Below are positions 25,001 through 37,000 of a stretch of DNA of 64,000 bases, piece by piece. The DNA comes from Myrica gale. Taxonomy: Eukaryota; Streptophyta; Magnoliopsida; Fagales; Myricaceae. The notes under the pieces were generated by a model. The model did not search any database and was not told the DNA's origin. It saw only the letters and a list, made by a program, of their open reading frames with translations. Positions within the stretch are counted from its first letter, which is position 1. Every line of letters starts with the position of its first letter. Location of the stretch: NCBI GenBank assembly GCA_963930655.1, contig OZ005602.1:27293840-27357839 (forward strand), read 5' to 3'. The translations under genes and the position numbers were made by a program.

Positions 25001-28000
25001 CCTTTTAAGATTTCCTTCTGTAATTGCTCATATAGATGGATATGTGACTAGGATCTTCAGAGTGGACATATACAATTGGCTGTTTAAACTCTTCTGCTCA
25101 TTTTAATTAGTCATATATTTCTTTGCAGAAAAAGGACAAGTGCTTAGTGATCACTACAAGCTACTACCCATTGATTTGCGTGACATACAAAAATTAGATG
25201 ATATAATAGCTGTGGCCCATATGGATCCTAGGTATGTGATGGAATAAATTCTCTCTCCAGCAAATTTTATAGTGCTTTACACATTTTAGGAAATTTGGGC
25301 AGCTGACATTCTGCTTTTAAGGCATATATAGTGATCTATGGTCTAAAGTAACACCTATGACCTGGTTCAGCTATTTTGTATTATGTGCTTTAATGATGTA
25401 ATTATTGAAGTTCTGTTATCTTCGTTTTACTTATAAAAAAATGATGTAATTATTGAAGCTCCATTATTCCTTATTGTGAGGACCATCATGCAATGTGTTT
25501 ATGTTGATTCCATTGACAGATTAATTCTGGTCTTATGCCAAATTATATTTTGGGGGGTTCTCCTATTTTATTACTTGACAAATCTTGTTACTTGCATTCT
25601 TGCTGGATGATTAAGCTGCTTCATTCTGATGTTGTTATCAGCCTGCCAACATTTATAATTGCAGAATGCGTTTTAATATACCTGGATCCAGATTCAACCC
25701 GGGACATCATTGGCTGGGCTGCAAAAACATTTCCAACAGCAGTATTTTTCTTATATGAGCAGGTTCTACACTTTTGAAAACTTATAATCATTCATTTTTC
25801 TGTGTTTGTTGATTGCTGTTGTCTTCTGGGTGCTCCTGGCTTCTTTTGGTTGCCATCTGTGATCCTGTATTATTATGTGCCTACTTGAAGTAGAAAATGA
25901 AAAATATGGTTTTTTGGCAGCTTGTGATCGCTTTCTTATTTTTTGTTTCCCACATAACAACAGATCCATCCAGATGATGCTTTCGGGCAGCAGATGATCA
26001 GAAATTTGGAGGTAGCAATATTTTCTTTAATAGTTGGGTCTTAGTTCTTTGAACCATTTATAGCTTTCTTTTACCTCTGAAAGTGACTTCATTTACTTAT
26101 AACAAAAAAAAAAGTGACTTCATTTGATCCCTGAAGGATTCTATACGAGGGAAAGATTGCCAGACTGAAGCAAAAAGTAGAATAGGACAGGAAACAAAAA
26201 GGAATTAAGATGCATATAATAGAATATGCCATAAGCTTACTTAACAAGAGTAAAACTAATTCGATTAATTGGTGTCTACCCTAAGAGAGGCAGAATCCAG
26301 AAATAACTTCACCAGAATGCCCGAGAAGCACTATAATAGATCTGAATTTTCATCCATTTCAAACTGATTATAGGCGAAAGAGTGTTGGGATTTTCTGGAG
26401 AGCACTGACAAATGATAACCAAGTCGTGGAAGTTTCTGTCCCTGTACCTTAGTGGTCAGAATTTGTTGCTTACAATTCTGGTGATAACTTGCAAATTCTC
26501 CCGAGTGCCACTGTTAACGAAGATAGATAGTTTTCAGGTTAGAATAGATAACAAGGCAATACTTGCTGACAAATTCTGTGGTAATCTGATGTTCCTCTCC
26601 CTTTGAATAAACAAGCGTACACTGATTGTTGGAAGCACCTTGCATGTTATCCTGCACAGTTTGTACTCAAATGGCAAGGTACTTGGCAAGTGTCTTCACG
26701 AGATAGAGAACTGTTAGCTCACTGTAAACATCCATGGTTGATATCCATGTCTTTTCCTCCATTAGATGAAATTATGATGCCACCTGCAATCTCATAAGTT
26801 ATATTCCCCCAAAATGTTCATTAAGAAAAAAGTAGATCTTTATTTGTTGTTCATTTCAGAGTCGAGGCTGTGGACTTCTGGGGATCAATGCTACACCAAC
26901 TTTGCTTGCAAAGGAAAAACTGTTCCTTGACCAGGGATGGCAGGTATTTCTTATAATTTTCTTTCCTTGACACTAGTAGTTTTCTCTTCCGGTATAATTT
27001 CAGGTATGAAGGGACTGTGATAAGACACTTCATGTTCAATTGGTTTGAAACCCTTTTAAATGATGATGGGGAAGTTATCTAGCCAGCAAGACTGTCACTG
27101 GTTGTTTGGGAATTGAGATTGCTCCAAATCTGAGCCAATCAAGATGCAGTTGTCAATGCTGAAATTGAACTTTTGAATTCAAATTCAATACTTTGGATTT
27201 GGTGGTAATCGTATAGGATTCAGACTTTAACTTGAATTGAAATCAGACTTATGATCGTTTTTTTATCTTGTTTCATCAATAATGGCCTTTTTCTTTTCCT
27301 TCTAAGCAGTCTAGTAATTGCCTCTAATTTCTCACTGCTCATGCTTTGCCTCATTTTGATTTTAAGACCCAAGTTTTCAGTTTCCTAGTTCAGAAAAACT
27401 GAGTTTTGATCCATCCAACATTTGTTTTTGATAAGTAACCCATCCAACATTCAAGGCCTTCTTTCCCTTTTTGTCCACCTTTTAAATGGAAATTTTTTCT
27501 GTTTCATTTGTGTCCCCACACCTTCTCTAACCTTTCTCTTCTCTCCACCTCTTTATCCTTTCTCAATCTCCATAGCATCCACTGCCATGAAGATCGAACT
27601 CCATCGTATGTCCAGGGAGGTTCGACCTCCGTGGCATGGCCATGGATTGGTCCTCAATGCCCTGTCCTTGGAGTTGAGAGTGGTGACAAGAAAGGTAGAG
27701 AAGGGATATTAGAGACAGGAGAAGAGACGTAAATATATTGCAGTTTCTGATATTGGAATTGCCATCGGATGTATGAGACAGGTGCCTTGGAATTGTCACC
27801 AGATGAAATATAATTCAAGTTGGACTATAATTCCTTGATATTTCTCACTTGATGATCCCTTGTTGATTTACTAAAATCTACTGAAATTTGGTTACCTGAG
27901 GGGTCAATATATTGGCCTTTTGTTTTCCCTTTTCCATTTAATCAATTCCTTTTTTTGGGGTTTGTTTTTTATGAGTATGGAGTTAATCTTCTTCCTGTTG

Positions 28001-30959
28001 TGTTGATTTGTTATTATATGTGGATGTCAGAGGGCAGTTGCTTGGGACATGCTGAGAGTTTATAGTCATTTTATTGAAGCTCAAGCAAGGCATAGGTATG
28101 TGCTTTATAAATCTTGTGAAATCCAGGAGGTGTTTATTGTGTAACCTTTGCCAATTCAACACTGTGGTACCCTAGGTAAGTGGTGTGGTCCATTATATGA
28201 TAGCTTGATGGGTAGTAGGCATACTAGGTCTTGTTTGAGCCCCAATAATTTGGGCCCAAAAATTTAGGTTTAATAATAAAAAATTAATCACATAATTTTT
28301 TATTATTATAATATTTATTAGAAATCTTCTCTCTCTTCACTTTTTCACCAACTCCCATGACATGTCTTTACTTTATAATATTTCTCAAACCCCAATATGT
28401 AAAATTTCCACCCTCAAACATCCCCACACCTTCTTATGGGATCTCGTCTTGAAATCTGTTTTATTTATCAAACATCCTTAGAAGATTTGTTCCGTCACTT
28501 CCTTGTCTAGTCTATATGTACGCTAGCTTATATCTGTATGTCATGCTTCTATTGTCTCTTTACATGCTTAGATGTCAATGTCCATGACTAAAATCCATCA
28601 TAATGTCTCAATAGTGTCCTTTCAGATGTGGTGCTTGTTCTGTTACTGGCTTTCGGCACTATAGAATTTTCCAAGTGGTGCATTTTATAGCAATTACACT
28701 TGAGGCAATTCTCCTGTTCTGAATTTATACTTTTAACTCTTCTTTCAATCCAACATGGTTTACTTTAAACAACTGATATGATGTTTGTTGTTTGTGTTGT
28801 GTCCTCTTAACAATGCAATTTTTGGAAGACAGTGCTCCACTTTTTGTCAATATTTAATTAAGATTTGAGGTCTGATGTTTATATGTCGTAAAATGTAATC
28901 AGCAATCAAAGTTCAGCCTGTTTGTATCAATAAGTAGAATTAGCCACGCCTTCATATTGGGTTAACGGTTATAATCGCTCGCATTGAGTATTTGGTTTTT
29001 GCATTGAATCAAACTGAATAGGAATCTTTACCTGGTTGAGACCAGTTTGACCCCTCAAATACTCGTGCAAACTTTAACTGGAATCTTAAGACTTTTGATT
29101 TAGATAATCAACCAGCGTGCTTCTGTGTGACATTTCTTCTCTGGCAAATGCTTCCTCTATCCAAAGAGAATCTCTGCTACCTACCTTCAGGAACTTTTTA
29201 CCCACTTTTTAGCTGCACTCTGATTCCTTTGATTTAATAAATATCTTATTCGTGTCAAGATCCTATGGTTGTTAGATAATGGAATCAGATATTCTTTACG
29301 AGGTTCTAAAGTGTTTCGTTTCTAGTAACTTTTTACCCATTTTTTAGCTGTACTATGGTTGTTAGATAATGGAATCAGATGTTCTTAACGTATCAGTAGT
29401 ACTTCTTTTTCTCTTTCTTTCTCTATCCTTCTATTCTTTTTTCTACATCTTACATTGGGAACCTCCATACTTTCTGAAATGTTCTTGCTTATCTATGACG
29501 TCTGTTGCTTAGGATTGAACGGCTGGAATTGTTCGATGAATTTGAAGAGTGGCACATGATGCAGGCAAGTCAACCTGATTTTTTATAAAAGAAAAAAGAG
29601 TAGACCTAACGTTTTTTTACTATAGCAACTGAGTGGAGTGGGCCTGGGCCAAATAGAGTTGGTCTTCTGTCTCTCCCTTTTCTTTTCTTTTTGTCTATTT
29701 GTGTGGATACGAGTTGTGAGACCACTGTGGTCCATATGAGTAGGACCGGTAGTAACCAACAGTTCAGCTGTTGGGCGAGTAGCTCATTGTTGTGGGTAGG
29801 GTTGTTCAAGTTCCGGTCCGGTTTGGCCGGCCAAACCGGCCATTTTGTAGAGTATATAGACCGGACCAGATCAGACCGGACCGGTCCGGTCCGGTCCCCG
29901 TTTCGCCGGTTTGGGCCATACCATTTTGGGTCGGTTTTGGGTTGGGTCATGCCATTTTGTGGCAGTTTTGGGGTTGGGCCGTGCTATTTTGGGTCAATTT
30001 CCGGTTTGGAGAGATATACTCCGGTCCGGTCCCGGGTTTTCATGAGGGTAACCCGAAACCGGACCGGAATACACCGGTTTACCGGTCCGGTCAACCCAGT
30101 TTCAAAAAAGTCAACCGGTTTTGTCCAAAACCGGTCCGGTCCGAGTTGGCCGGTCCGGCCGGTATTTTGGACAGCCTTAGTTGTGGGGAGGCTAGTTCAC
30201 TGCAGAATGGTGTTGGTTGAGTGACCCATACTGCCTATCTGGCTAGTGTTAGTATTGTTATTATCTTTTGTTCTTCATTTCAATTTTTGCCCCGAATTCC
30301 TGATTTGCAGGAGCACTACTGCGTGGCTTATGCAATCAACGATGCTATGGTATGTCTTTACGTTACCTCGAAACCTGTTTTTTCTCAAATCTGGCTTTCC
30401 ATCTTCTGCCATGCAATTTTCCTGCTGACTCCTTGGATGTTTGCTGTTATGGTCATGCATTCGAACTCGGATATTTGTTATGTTGTAGTTTAAAAAATTA
30501 TTTTCAGTGCCATATGTTGCATCTCCATGGTTGTACATTTCCTGTAAATAGGTTATTTGGTGTGCAAAAGCGTGATTGGATGTGTTTTGGGGGAGGATCC
30601 TACTCTACATGTATTATCGGGTTCATTCTACGATACATCCGCTGAATTAAGCATACTCTGCTTAATTTTGTTTCGGTTCATCTAGTGAGTGTAGCCATTA
30701 GAGGATGGGACCTGATTCTTTTGCCAGGATAATGATTACCTGGGAAGATATCGTCGCCTTTCTTTACTTCGTCTTTTTTTGTTCTTTTAGGGGGTGGTGT
30801 TTGGTGTGCTGGAGAATTTATTGGTTAGTTGACACGCGAATGATAAGGCTTGACACTTTTTTCCTTGGTTATTCCTTCATGTTTCAGGGTCTTTTTAGGG
30901 ATTTTGGGTTTCCGAACGACCAGCAGCACGTGCTTAACCCCCCATCAACACCGCCGTAA
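22019..30959 (+). CDS. LCMT1: Leucine carboxyl methyltransferase 1 homologue (PP2A methyltransferase)
   Basis: Thirteen exons: 22019-22098, 22703-22791, 22907-23049, 23560-23607, 23890-23971, 25129-25231, 25642-25762, 25964-26011, 26860-26943, 28031-28095, 29513-29564, 30311-30349 and 30888-30959. The phases close to 341 residues, near the plant family length. Key blocks are [17 protein letters not shown], the SAM-binding LSLGAGFDT (about 90-98), [68 protein letters not shown] and [13 protein letters not shown]. It should methylate the C-terminal leucine of the PP2A catalytic subunit, steering holoenzyme assembly; the Arabidopsis homologue SBI1 affects brassinosteroid receptor turnover. Exon 1 ends at a GT donor (gtgcgc). 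Intron 11 begins with GC, not GT. Introns 3, 10 and 11 carry transposons. Confidence 0.94.
23186..23350. mobile_element. Probable MITE in LCMT1 intron 3
   Basis: ggctttgtttgg at the left and ccaaacataggc at the right are inverted repeats, with internal gtgaaaaaagagttggag and gtgaaaaagtgattgtg copies. It lies within intron 3 and is probably a degenerate relative of the GTTTGAG family. Confidence 0.45.
28227..28424. mobile_element. AT-rich MITE (GTTTGAG-ended family) in LCMT1 intron 10
   Basis: Ends ggtcttgtttgag and ctcaaacatcccc are inverted repeats. The interior attttttattattataata, tctctcttcactttttcacc and tctttactttataatatt match the copy at 21616-21813 in order. Confidence 0.7.
29190..29395. 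repeat. Partial tandem duplication in LCMT1 intron 10
   Basis: aactttttacccactttttagctg (split by a few changes) and ggttgttagataatggaatcagat each occur twice, at about 29190-29297 and 29326-29395, with the second copy missing an internal stretch. Confidence 0.7.
29565..29566 (+). other. GC-type splice donor of LCMT1 intron 11
   Basis: Exon 11 ends ATGATGCAG and is followed by gcaagt. The next exon, [13 protein letters not shown], follows a normal tttgcag acceptor at 30310. The family sequence is continuous across this junction, which fixes the donor. cag|gcaagt is the usual strong context for GC-AG introns. Confidence 0.85.
29797..30179. mobile_element. Non-autonomous hAT element rich in CCGGTCC, in LCMT1 intron 11
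   Basis: 383 bp with ends TAGGGTTGTTCAA and TTGGACAGCCTTA and a perfect 8-bp target duplication, GTTGTGGG, at 29789-29796 and 30180-30187. These features are diagnostic of hAT elements. The body is dominated by ccggtccggt and its inverse on both flanks, giving strong foldback potential. Open frames of 142 and 177 codons cross it; they are repetitive Arg/Gly/Pro translations and not genes. Confidence 0.92.
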
Positions 30960-33857
30960 GAGCATGGAGACGCACCGTATACCATATTTCTATTACTGAA
31001 GCGTGTGACTGACACGTCAGCCCATCAACTGAGGGGGGTCCGTCAGGTAAACAAGGATCTCTCTCAACTACCTACCAGTTGGTCTTACTGGAAGTATCCA
31101 GAGGGAGGATCATTCTGTCCGTGTGTTTTGTTTGTTTTACACGGTAGACAGATCCGTTTATTTTCTTTCCCTTTTTTTCATTTCTTTAATTTTTTTCTTC
31201 TATGCTAGCTGTTTGGCAAAGAAAACGTGGTGGGTTCCACATAGCACCCAATTGGGTTGGCTTGTGGGGTCTTGGCCATGTGGAGAAATAGAAAGAAAAT
31301 TTACATGGATGTTTCGTTTTTATGTCATTTGTCGGCTTTTTCTCTTATCTTTTCCCTTGCCCCTTTTGTTTATTGTATTTTTCTTTCTTGGATGACCTTA
31401 AACGCCAATGAGATTGGTTGATCGTGCAAAATCGTAAAGTGGGATTGTGACCCAAAAGATTGTAAAAGAAGGCCCTCATTCTTCAGATGTGTTGTCCCAA
31501 GTTTGTAAAGTACAGAAAATTAGTAAGAAAAAATTGACTGTTCAGATCGGAGTAACAAGTACACAAAGGTTGAGCTAAAGGGAATAGGGATTTTTTTGTT
31601 TCATTCGTATTTTTTCTAGGAATATGCTTTGCTTCGTTCTTTTCCTAAATGGCTTGGGCTCTTCAGATCGGGGTAAGAAGTACACAGCTTGAGCTATGAA
31701 AAAAAAACAAACTTAAGAAATAGACACAGGTTGAGCTATGAGAAAATGAAGTCTTTTTTTTCATTTTTCTTATTTCTTTTGGGAGTATGCTTTGTTCCAT
31801 TCTTTTCATAAAAGATTGCGGCTCTTTCATGGATAAATGCCTCTTTTATCAACTCCCACGGTAGGAAATTAAAAAAAATGCCAAAATTAGGGAGTAGAAA
31901 TAGGTGATAATTTTGAGTTATATGTCTTTTTGGGCCTCCCTCTCTTCAAGTTTCTTATGTCGTTTAAAGCATTGAGATGTTAATCTAAATACAAATTTGA
32001 CCCACTATTCTTGATTCATTATCTATGCCATCAAAGCAACCTCTAATAAATCCCGAGGTATATTCGTGAATGTGTTATTTGGGTGGGCCCACAGCAAGGA
32101 AATGTTTGTATTTGAAAAATCGATGATTTCCCTAATCTAAAGGTAAATAATGGCCTACCCTTCGGTCTGACTAGACCAAGGAATAGCCCACAGTGCCTAC
32201 CTTTTTTTCTAGAAGACAAACAGTTCGATCATTATCTTTGGATTCCCGCCCTACAAAATATACCCATCACTTGTTTCTCTCTCAACCTTTAGTGTCTGCT
32301 TCGGATGGTTGGATACGATGCCTACAAAACCCCAATTTAAGGAGAATTATAATATTCCTGCAACTTTTAGTGAATCGAAGCTTTTGCTTAGGGTGTTCAG
32401 AGCAGGAGATTTGTGCGCTGCCAGTTCCACTTATATACTTTTAGTGTTTATTGTACTTGGTCTTACGGGGAGGCATGTTTGTCGCATTGGTCTATATTGC
32501 TCAGGGGATGAAGGGGATACTTTTTTCTCAATAACTGGGCAGTATGGCTTATTTTGATAATCAACCCCCCGAATGGCAAGAGAGGTGGGTTGTTTTATTC
32601 TTTGGCTTTCCTTTTCTTTGGGGGAGGGAGGTGTGTTCTCAAAAGTTCTGACGAAAACAAAACTCAAGAACTTTGCTGACAGATCCTTCTCTGTAAATTA
32701 TTGCAGAATCTGATACCCACAAAGAACCGAAGGAATGAATGGCACGCAATGACCGGTTACAATTGTGGGGTAGAGCTTGCTATGCGGAAGTGTAAGAAAA
32801 GGTTCTTTCAGACCGTTTAGTTTTCAGTCGGTTTTAACTTTTGTTAAAAGATGGGAAAAGAAAATAAAGGATTATTCAAAAAAATAAAAATAAAAAGAAA
32901 GCTCCAAAACAAAAGGTGATATGTTGTGTACAGATAATTGGATCCAGCGAGACAATATGGAAATGAAAAGCTTGGTCCAAAAAGGGGAAGGCTAACCTTT
33001 CACAGTTCTCTTTTCTTTTCTTTTTTGTGCCTCTCACCTCCCTCTCTCCCTTTTTTCTCATTTGCTTTTCTCCAAAAGAATCCACTTCTTGCGGAATATC
33101 AATGGCCTGTGGTTATGGGTATCTTCATCTTCCTTCACGTGTCCTGCCTTGCATTTGTCCAAAGGCCCCCTCTAGAGTCTAGATGACAGAATTGGGTGTA
33201 AACAGCGCAGCTCACATCCTAGCAGAAGTGTCATTCCTGCACTGTTGGCATGGTTAGGTCTACACAAACTTAGTAAGAAAATTTCCACTTGGTGCACAAA
33301 GATATATATAATATATATTCGCCAAATTCCATCCATCCATCAAGGACCCCAACAGAACAATCCAGCCAAGAAAATATGAGTTGGAAGAGAGAGAGAGAGT
33401 ATCCTCATTTCAAAAAGAAACAAAGTCCAGCAGTACTGGTAATAGCCTTAAACTCAATAATCAAAGCAACTGGCCTCAGGCCCACACAAATTCGGTAGAA
33501 GATCCTCCCCCCCCCCCCATCTTCCAACCCTTCAACCCAGCAAAGCACCAGCTAAAACAAAAAGCAGCCTTATACGTTTTTCTATTTAATTAATCCAAAT
33601 TATCACCCTCCATATCAAACCTTTTAAAAAAAAAATCAAACCCTCATTATATTAATTACCACCTGTCCCTTTGCTAATATAGTATCCACTTCCTGAGTTT
33701 GCACAGAAAAAGGAGCTCCAGATATTAACAATTCCAAGCAGTTTGAATTCTCTCAATTCTCAAAAGAGTCTTTTTTTAATAAAAAAAAGTTTCTAAAAAT
33801 TAAAAATGGAGAGAAAAGGAGGCAAAGGAAAGGCATCAACAGTAGACCAGAGTTCAA
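30960..33857. other. LCMT1 3' UTR and intergenic region to the DUF630/DUF632 gene
   Basis: No gene is supported. It contains a two-unit repeat at 31542-31825 and a 12-base C run at 33507-33518. A possible acceptor (ttattgcag at about 32706) might be a 3' UTR splice, but nothing confirms it. Confidence 0.4.
31542..31825. repeat. Imperfect tandem duplication
   Basis: ttcagatcggagtaacaagt and ttcagatcggggtaagaagt, each followed at a similar distance by a tatgctttg(c/t)ttc block, mark two diverged units of about 120-165 bp. Confidence 0.65.
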
Positions 33858-33866
33858 CTATATAAC
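33858..33866 (+). promoter_or_regulatory. TATA box of DUF630/DUF632 gene
   Basis: ctatataac lies about 150 bp before the start codon at 34010. A pyrimidine-rich leader (about 33871-33935) lies between them, as is common in plant 5' UTRs. Confidence 0.55.
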
Positions 33867-34009
33867 ACCTACCCTCCTCACTCCCCGTCTCCTTCCCTTT
33901 CTCACTCACTCTTCCACTCACTCCCTTTCTTCTGCATCAAGCATTGCCACCACTCAAACCTGTAGTTTGCTTCTTCGTTCGAATTCATAGACAATATTGA
34001 TAGAAATAT

Positions 34010-37000
34010 ATGGGTTGTACGGCGTCGAAGCTGGACAACGAGGACACGGTGCGGCGGTGTAAGGAGCGGCGACGCCTCATGAAAGAGGCCGTTTTCTCGC
34101 GCCACCACCTGGCCGCCGCGCACGCCGATTACGTCCGGTCCCTCCGTCTCACTGGCACCGCCCTCTACACCTTCGCCCAAGGCGAACCCCTCTCCGTCTC
34201 CGACCAAACCCCTGCCGTGTTCCTTCACCCATCCAATCCCATCCCTCCCTCTGTCCCCTCTCGTTCCGCTTCCTTCCGTCAGCAACCGCCACCGTTGTCT
34301 CCTACTATGGCCAGCTCTAAGCTCCCACACATCCTCACCTCCTCCTCCACCACAACTACCGCCACTCCTCGTAGAACGACGTCGTTGAATAAACCAAAAC
34401 CAAAGCCGAAGCCGAAACTCCCTCACATACTCTCGGAGTCGAGCTTTTCGAGTAACTCCCCACGAAGTGATTTCTTCCCCACTGCCTTCCAGGCTAACTC
34501 CACCTACTCCAGAACACCCTCCCAGGCCTCCTCCATGTGGAACTGGGAGAACTTCTACCCTCCCTCCCCTCCCAACTCCGAATTCTTCAACCAACGGAAT
34601 GCTCAGCTCCGCAATGGAAGAGTCGACCATCCGCAGCAACACCATTTGGATGACGACTACGAAGGCGAAGAAGAAGGAACGGAGAAATCGGAGTACGATT
34701 TCTTCGACCATAAGAAATATCGAGAGGAGGAGGAGACCGAGACGGCGACGGAAGCGGAGCGGGAGAGAGAGGAGGTGCACTGTAGCGAATGGGGAGACCA
34801 TTACAGCACAACCAGCTCATCGGAAGAAGAAGAAGAAATGGTTGGTGACGACCGCGACGGGGATTCGAGATCCGAGATCGGCTCTCGGTCGAACTTCGGA
34901 GGGACATCGTCCGTGTCCGCGGCGGCGGAGCCTGAGCCGCTGCGGAAGTTCCCGACGAGGACAAAGTCGATGGACGCGGGGTCGTCGGCGGGGAGCTATC
35001 GTACTGGGGAGATCTCGTCGGAGAACATGAAGATGGTGTTAAGACACAGGGACTTGAAAGAGATTGTGGAGGCCATTAAGCAAAATTTCGACATGGCCGC
35101 CGCGGCGGGAGACCAGGTCTCGGAAATGCTAGAGATCGGCAGGGCTCAATTCGATCGGAGCTTCAGGCAGCTCAAGAGTGAGAGATTTGCCTTTTACTTA
35201 TTTCTTAATTAACTTTCTTTAGATCAAAATTGATCATCGCAAAAGTTACTTTTCCTGCATTTACTCAGTAACCAAACATAGAATCAAGATTTTAGACTAT
35301 TAGTTCTTTTGATTTACCGATTTTGATCGTTAATGTGCACTTGCAGAGACTGTATACCATTCAAGTAGTGTGCTAAGCACCCTGAGCTCCAGCTGGACCT
35401 CAAAACCACCACTGGCGGTTAAGTACCGGCTCGACGCGGGGTCGCTCGATGAACCGGGCGGTCCAAAGAGCCTCTGCTCCACCCTAGAGCGGCTCTTAGC
35501 TTGGGAGAAGAAGCTCTACGAAGAAATCAAGGTAGACAACTTTTTTTGGATTTTTTGTTTTTTTGAGATAACTTTATAATCTTGGGACCGAAGAGGGGTC
35601 AGGTTGGTGAATAGGATATGCACCCACGTTCGGTAGCGTAAGCCTCCCGCTATATTTGACTATTTAGCGTAAATAAACTTTTTGTTATTTTGGTGTCTTT
35701 ATTAAGTTACGATAATACCCCTATGTTATGGTTGGAATCCTGTTGATCAGTTCACTTTATGCTTTTGATTACAAAAATGCCCTTGACCGATATGTTCCTA
35801 GCGGTTGAGCTAACTAACTTATGTCCGCGGCTTCTTTCACGGATTGGAGAGATCAATTCCCTAGAGGAATTCTAGGTTGTCTCGCTTCTGGGTTTTGGAC
35901 TAGTAAAGATGAGGTTCGCTTTTCTTCCGTATATTGCGGACGATTCATGGACCCCCCCCCCCTTAACGACAAGTTTGTATTTAAGGCGGAGATTTTGTAA
36001 TAGAATTTCCCCAACTTTGTTGTACGGTATTGCTAAGGTTAAGGTATCCCTTTTATCTGCAACAAAAAGCTTTATTCCCGGGAGTTACAACAGTGAATAG
36101 CATGGATTTTTTCCTAATTGCACAAGGTGTCTGGTGTGGTTGTGCTCCGTTTTGGCTAGATTGAAGGATGAATATGTGCTGTCGATTTACTTTTCTTTTT
36201 AAACCTGTATGGTTTCGAACTCGACATGTGCTGATGCAGGCAACAATTTATCTATGAATTTTAGACTAGAGAAGGCGTGAAGATTGAGCATGAGAAGAAG
36301 TTGTCCACTCTGCAGAGTCAGGAATACAAAGGGGAGGATGAAATCAAGTTAGACAAGACCAAGACTTCGATAAAGAAGCTGCAGTCACTCATTATTGTCA
36401 CATCTCAGGCTGTCTCTACCACCTCATCCGCAATCATTGGTCTTAGGGAATCTGATCTTGTTCCCCAGCTTGTTGAACTCTGTCATGGGTATGTGTTTTC
36501 TATTTTCCCCTATTTGGATGGATATAACTCTGTGCATGGACTGACAGGATGATGATTATGATGAAGATATCAACTGCCATATTGAAATGTGCTTCAGATG
36601 CGATAATAACATACCTCCCAGTGCTTGCAGTAACATGATCAGGAAAAACATATCAAATGTTGTGGGTTTAGAATTACGAGAGTATTGTTGTTTAACAAAA
36701 AATCAGCTCGTTTTTAGTACTGGACAAGATTTTTTAGCAAAATAAGAAAAAAAAATGGTTTGAACTTTCAAAATTCAAACTCAAACTTCATTAGTTCTTT
36801 TGACTGTCTTGAATTTAGGTCAAATTCTATCTTAAGTTTGCTTCGCATGATCTCCTAAGCCTATCTGGATGGATTTGCTTCACGCATGTCTGATTTCTAG
36901 CCACCGGATATTAAAGCACCTCTGCTTGTTGCCTTAACTTCATTTTCAGAGATCCTATTGCTCTACCTAGTCTGATTTAAAATTGCATGACTGGTCTGCC

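Noticed and set aside
29691-30224. Plus frames of 142 and 177 codons
   Set aside because: They are translations of the CCGGTCC repeats inside the hAT element.
32193-32557. Possible small gene downstream of LCMT1
   Set aside because: Two overlapping frames without domain or splice support; likely chance frames.
33902-34801. Long minus-strand open frame (299 codons)
   Set aside because: It is antisense to the GC-rich first exon of the DUF630/DUF632 gene and has no domain; high GC content makes antisense stops rare.
34467-35030. Out-of-frame plus-strand frame of 187 codons, and a minus frame at 34587-34964
   Set aside because: Arg/Ser-rich translations of the same exon in other frames; no independent signal.
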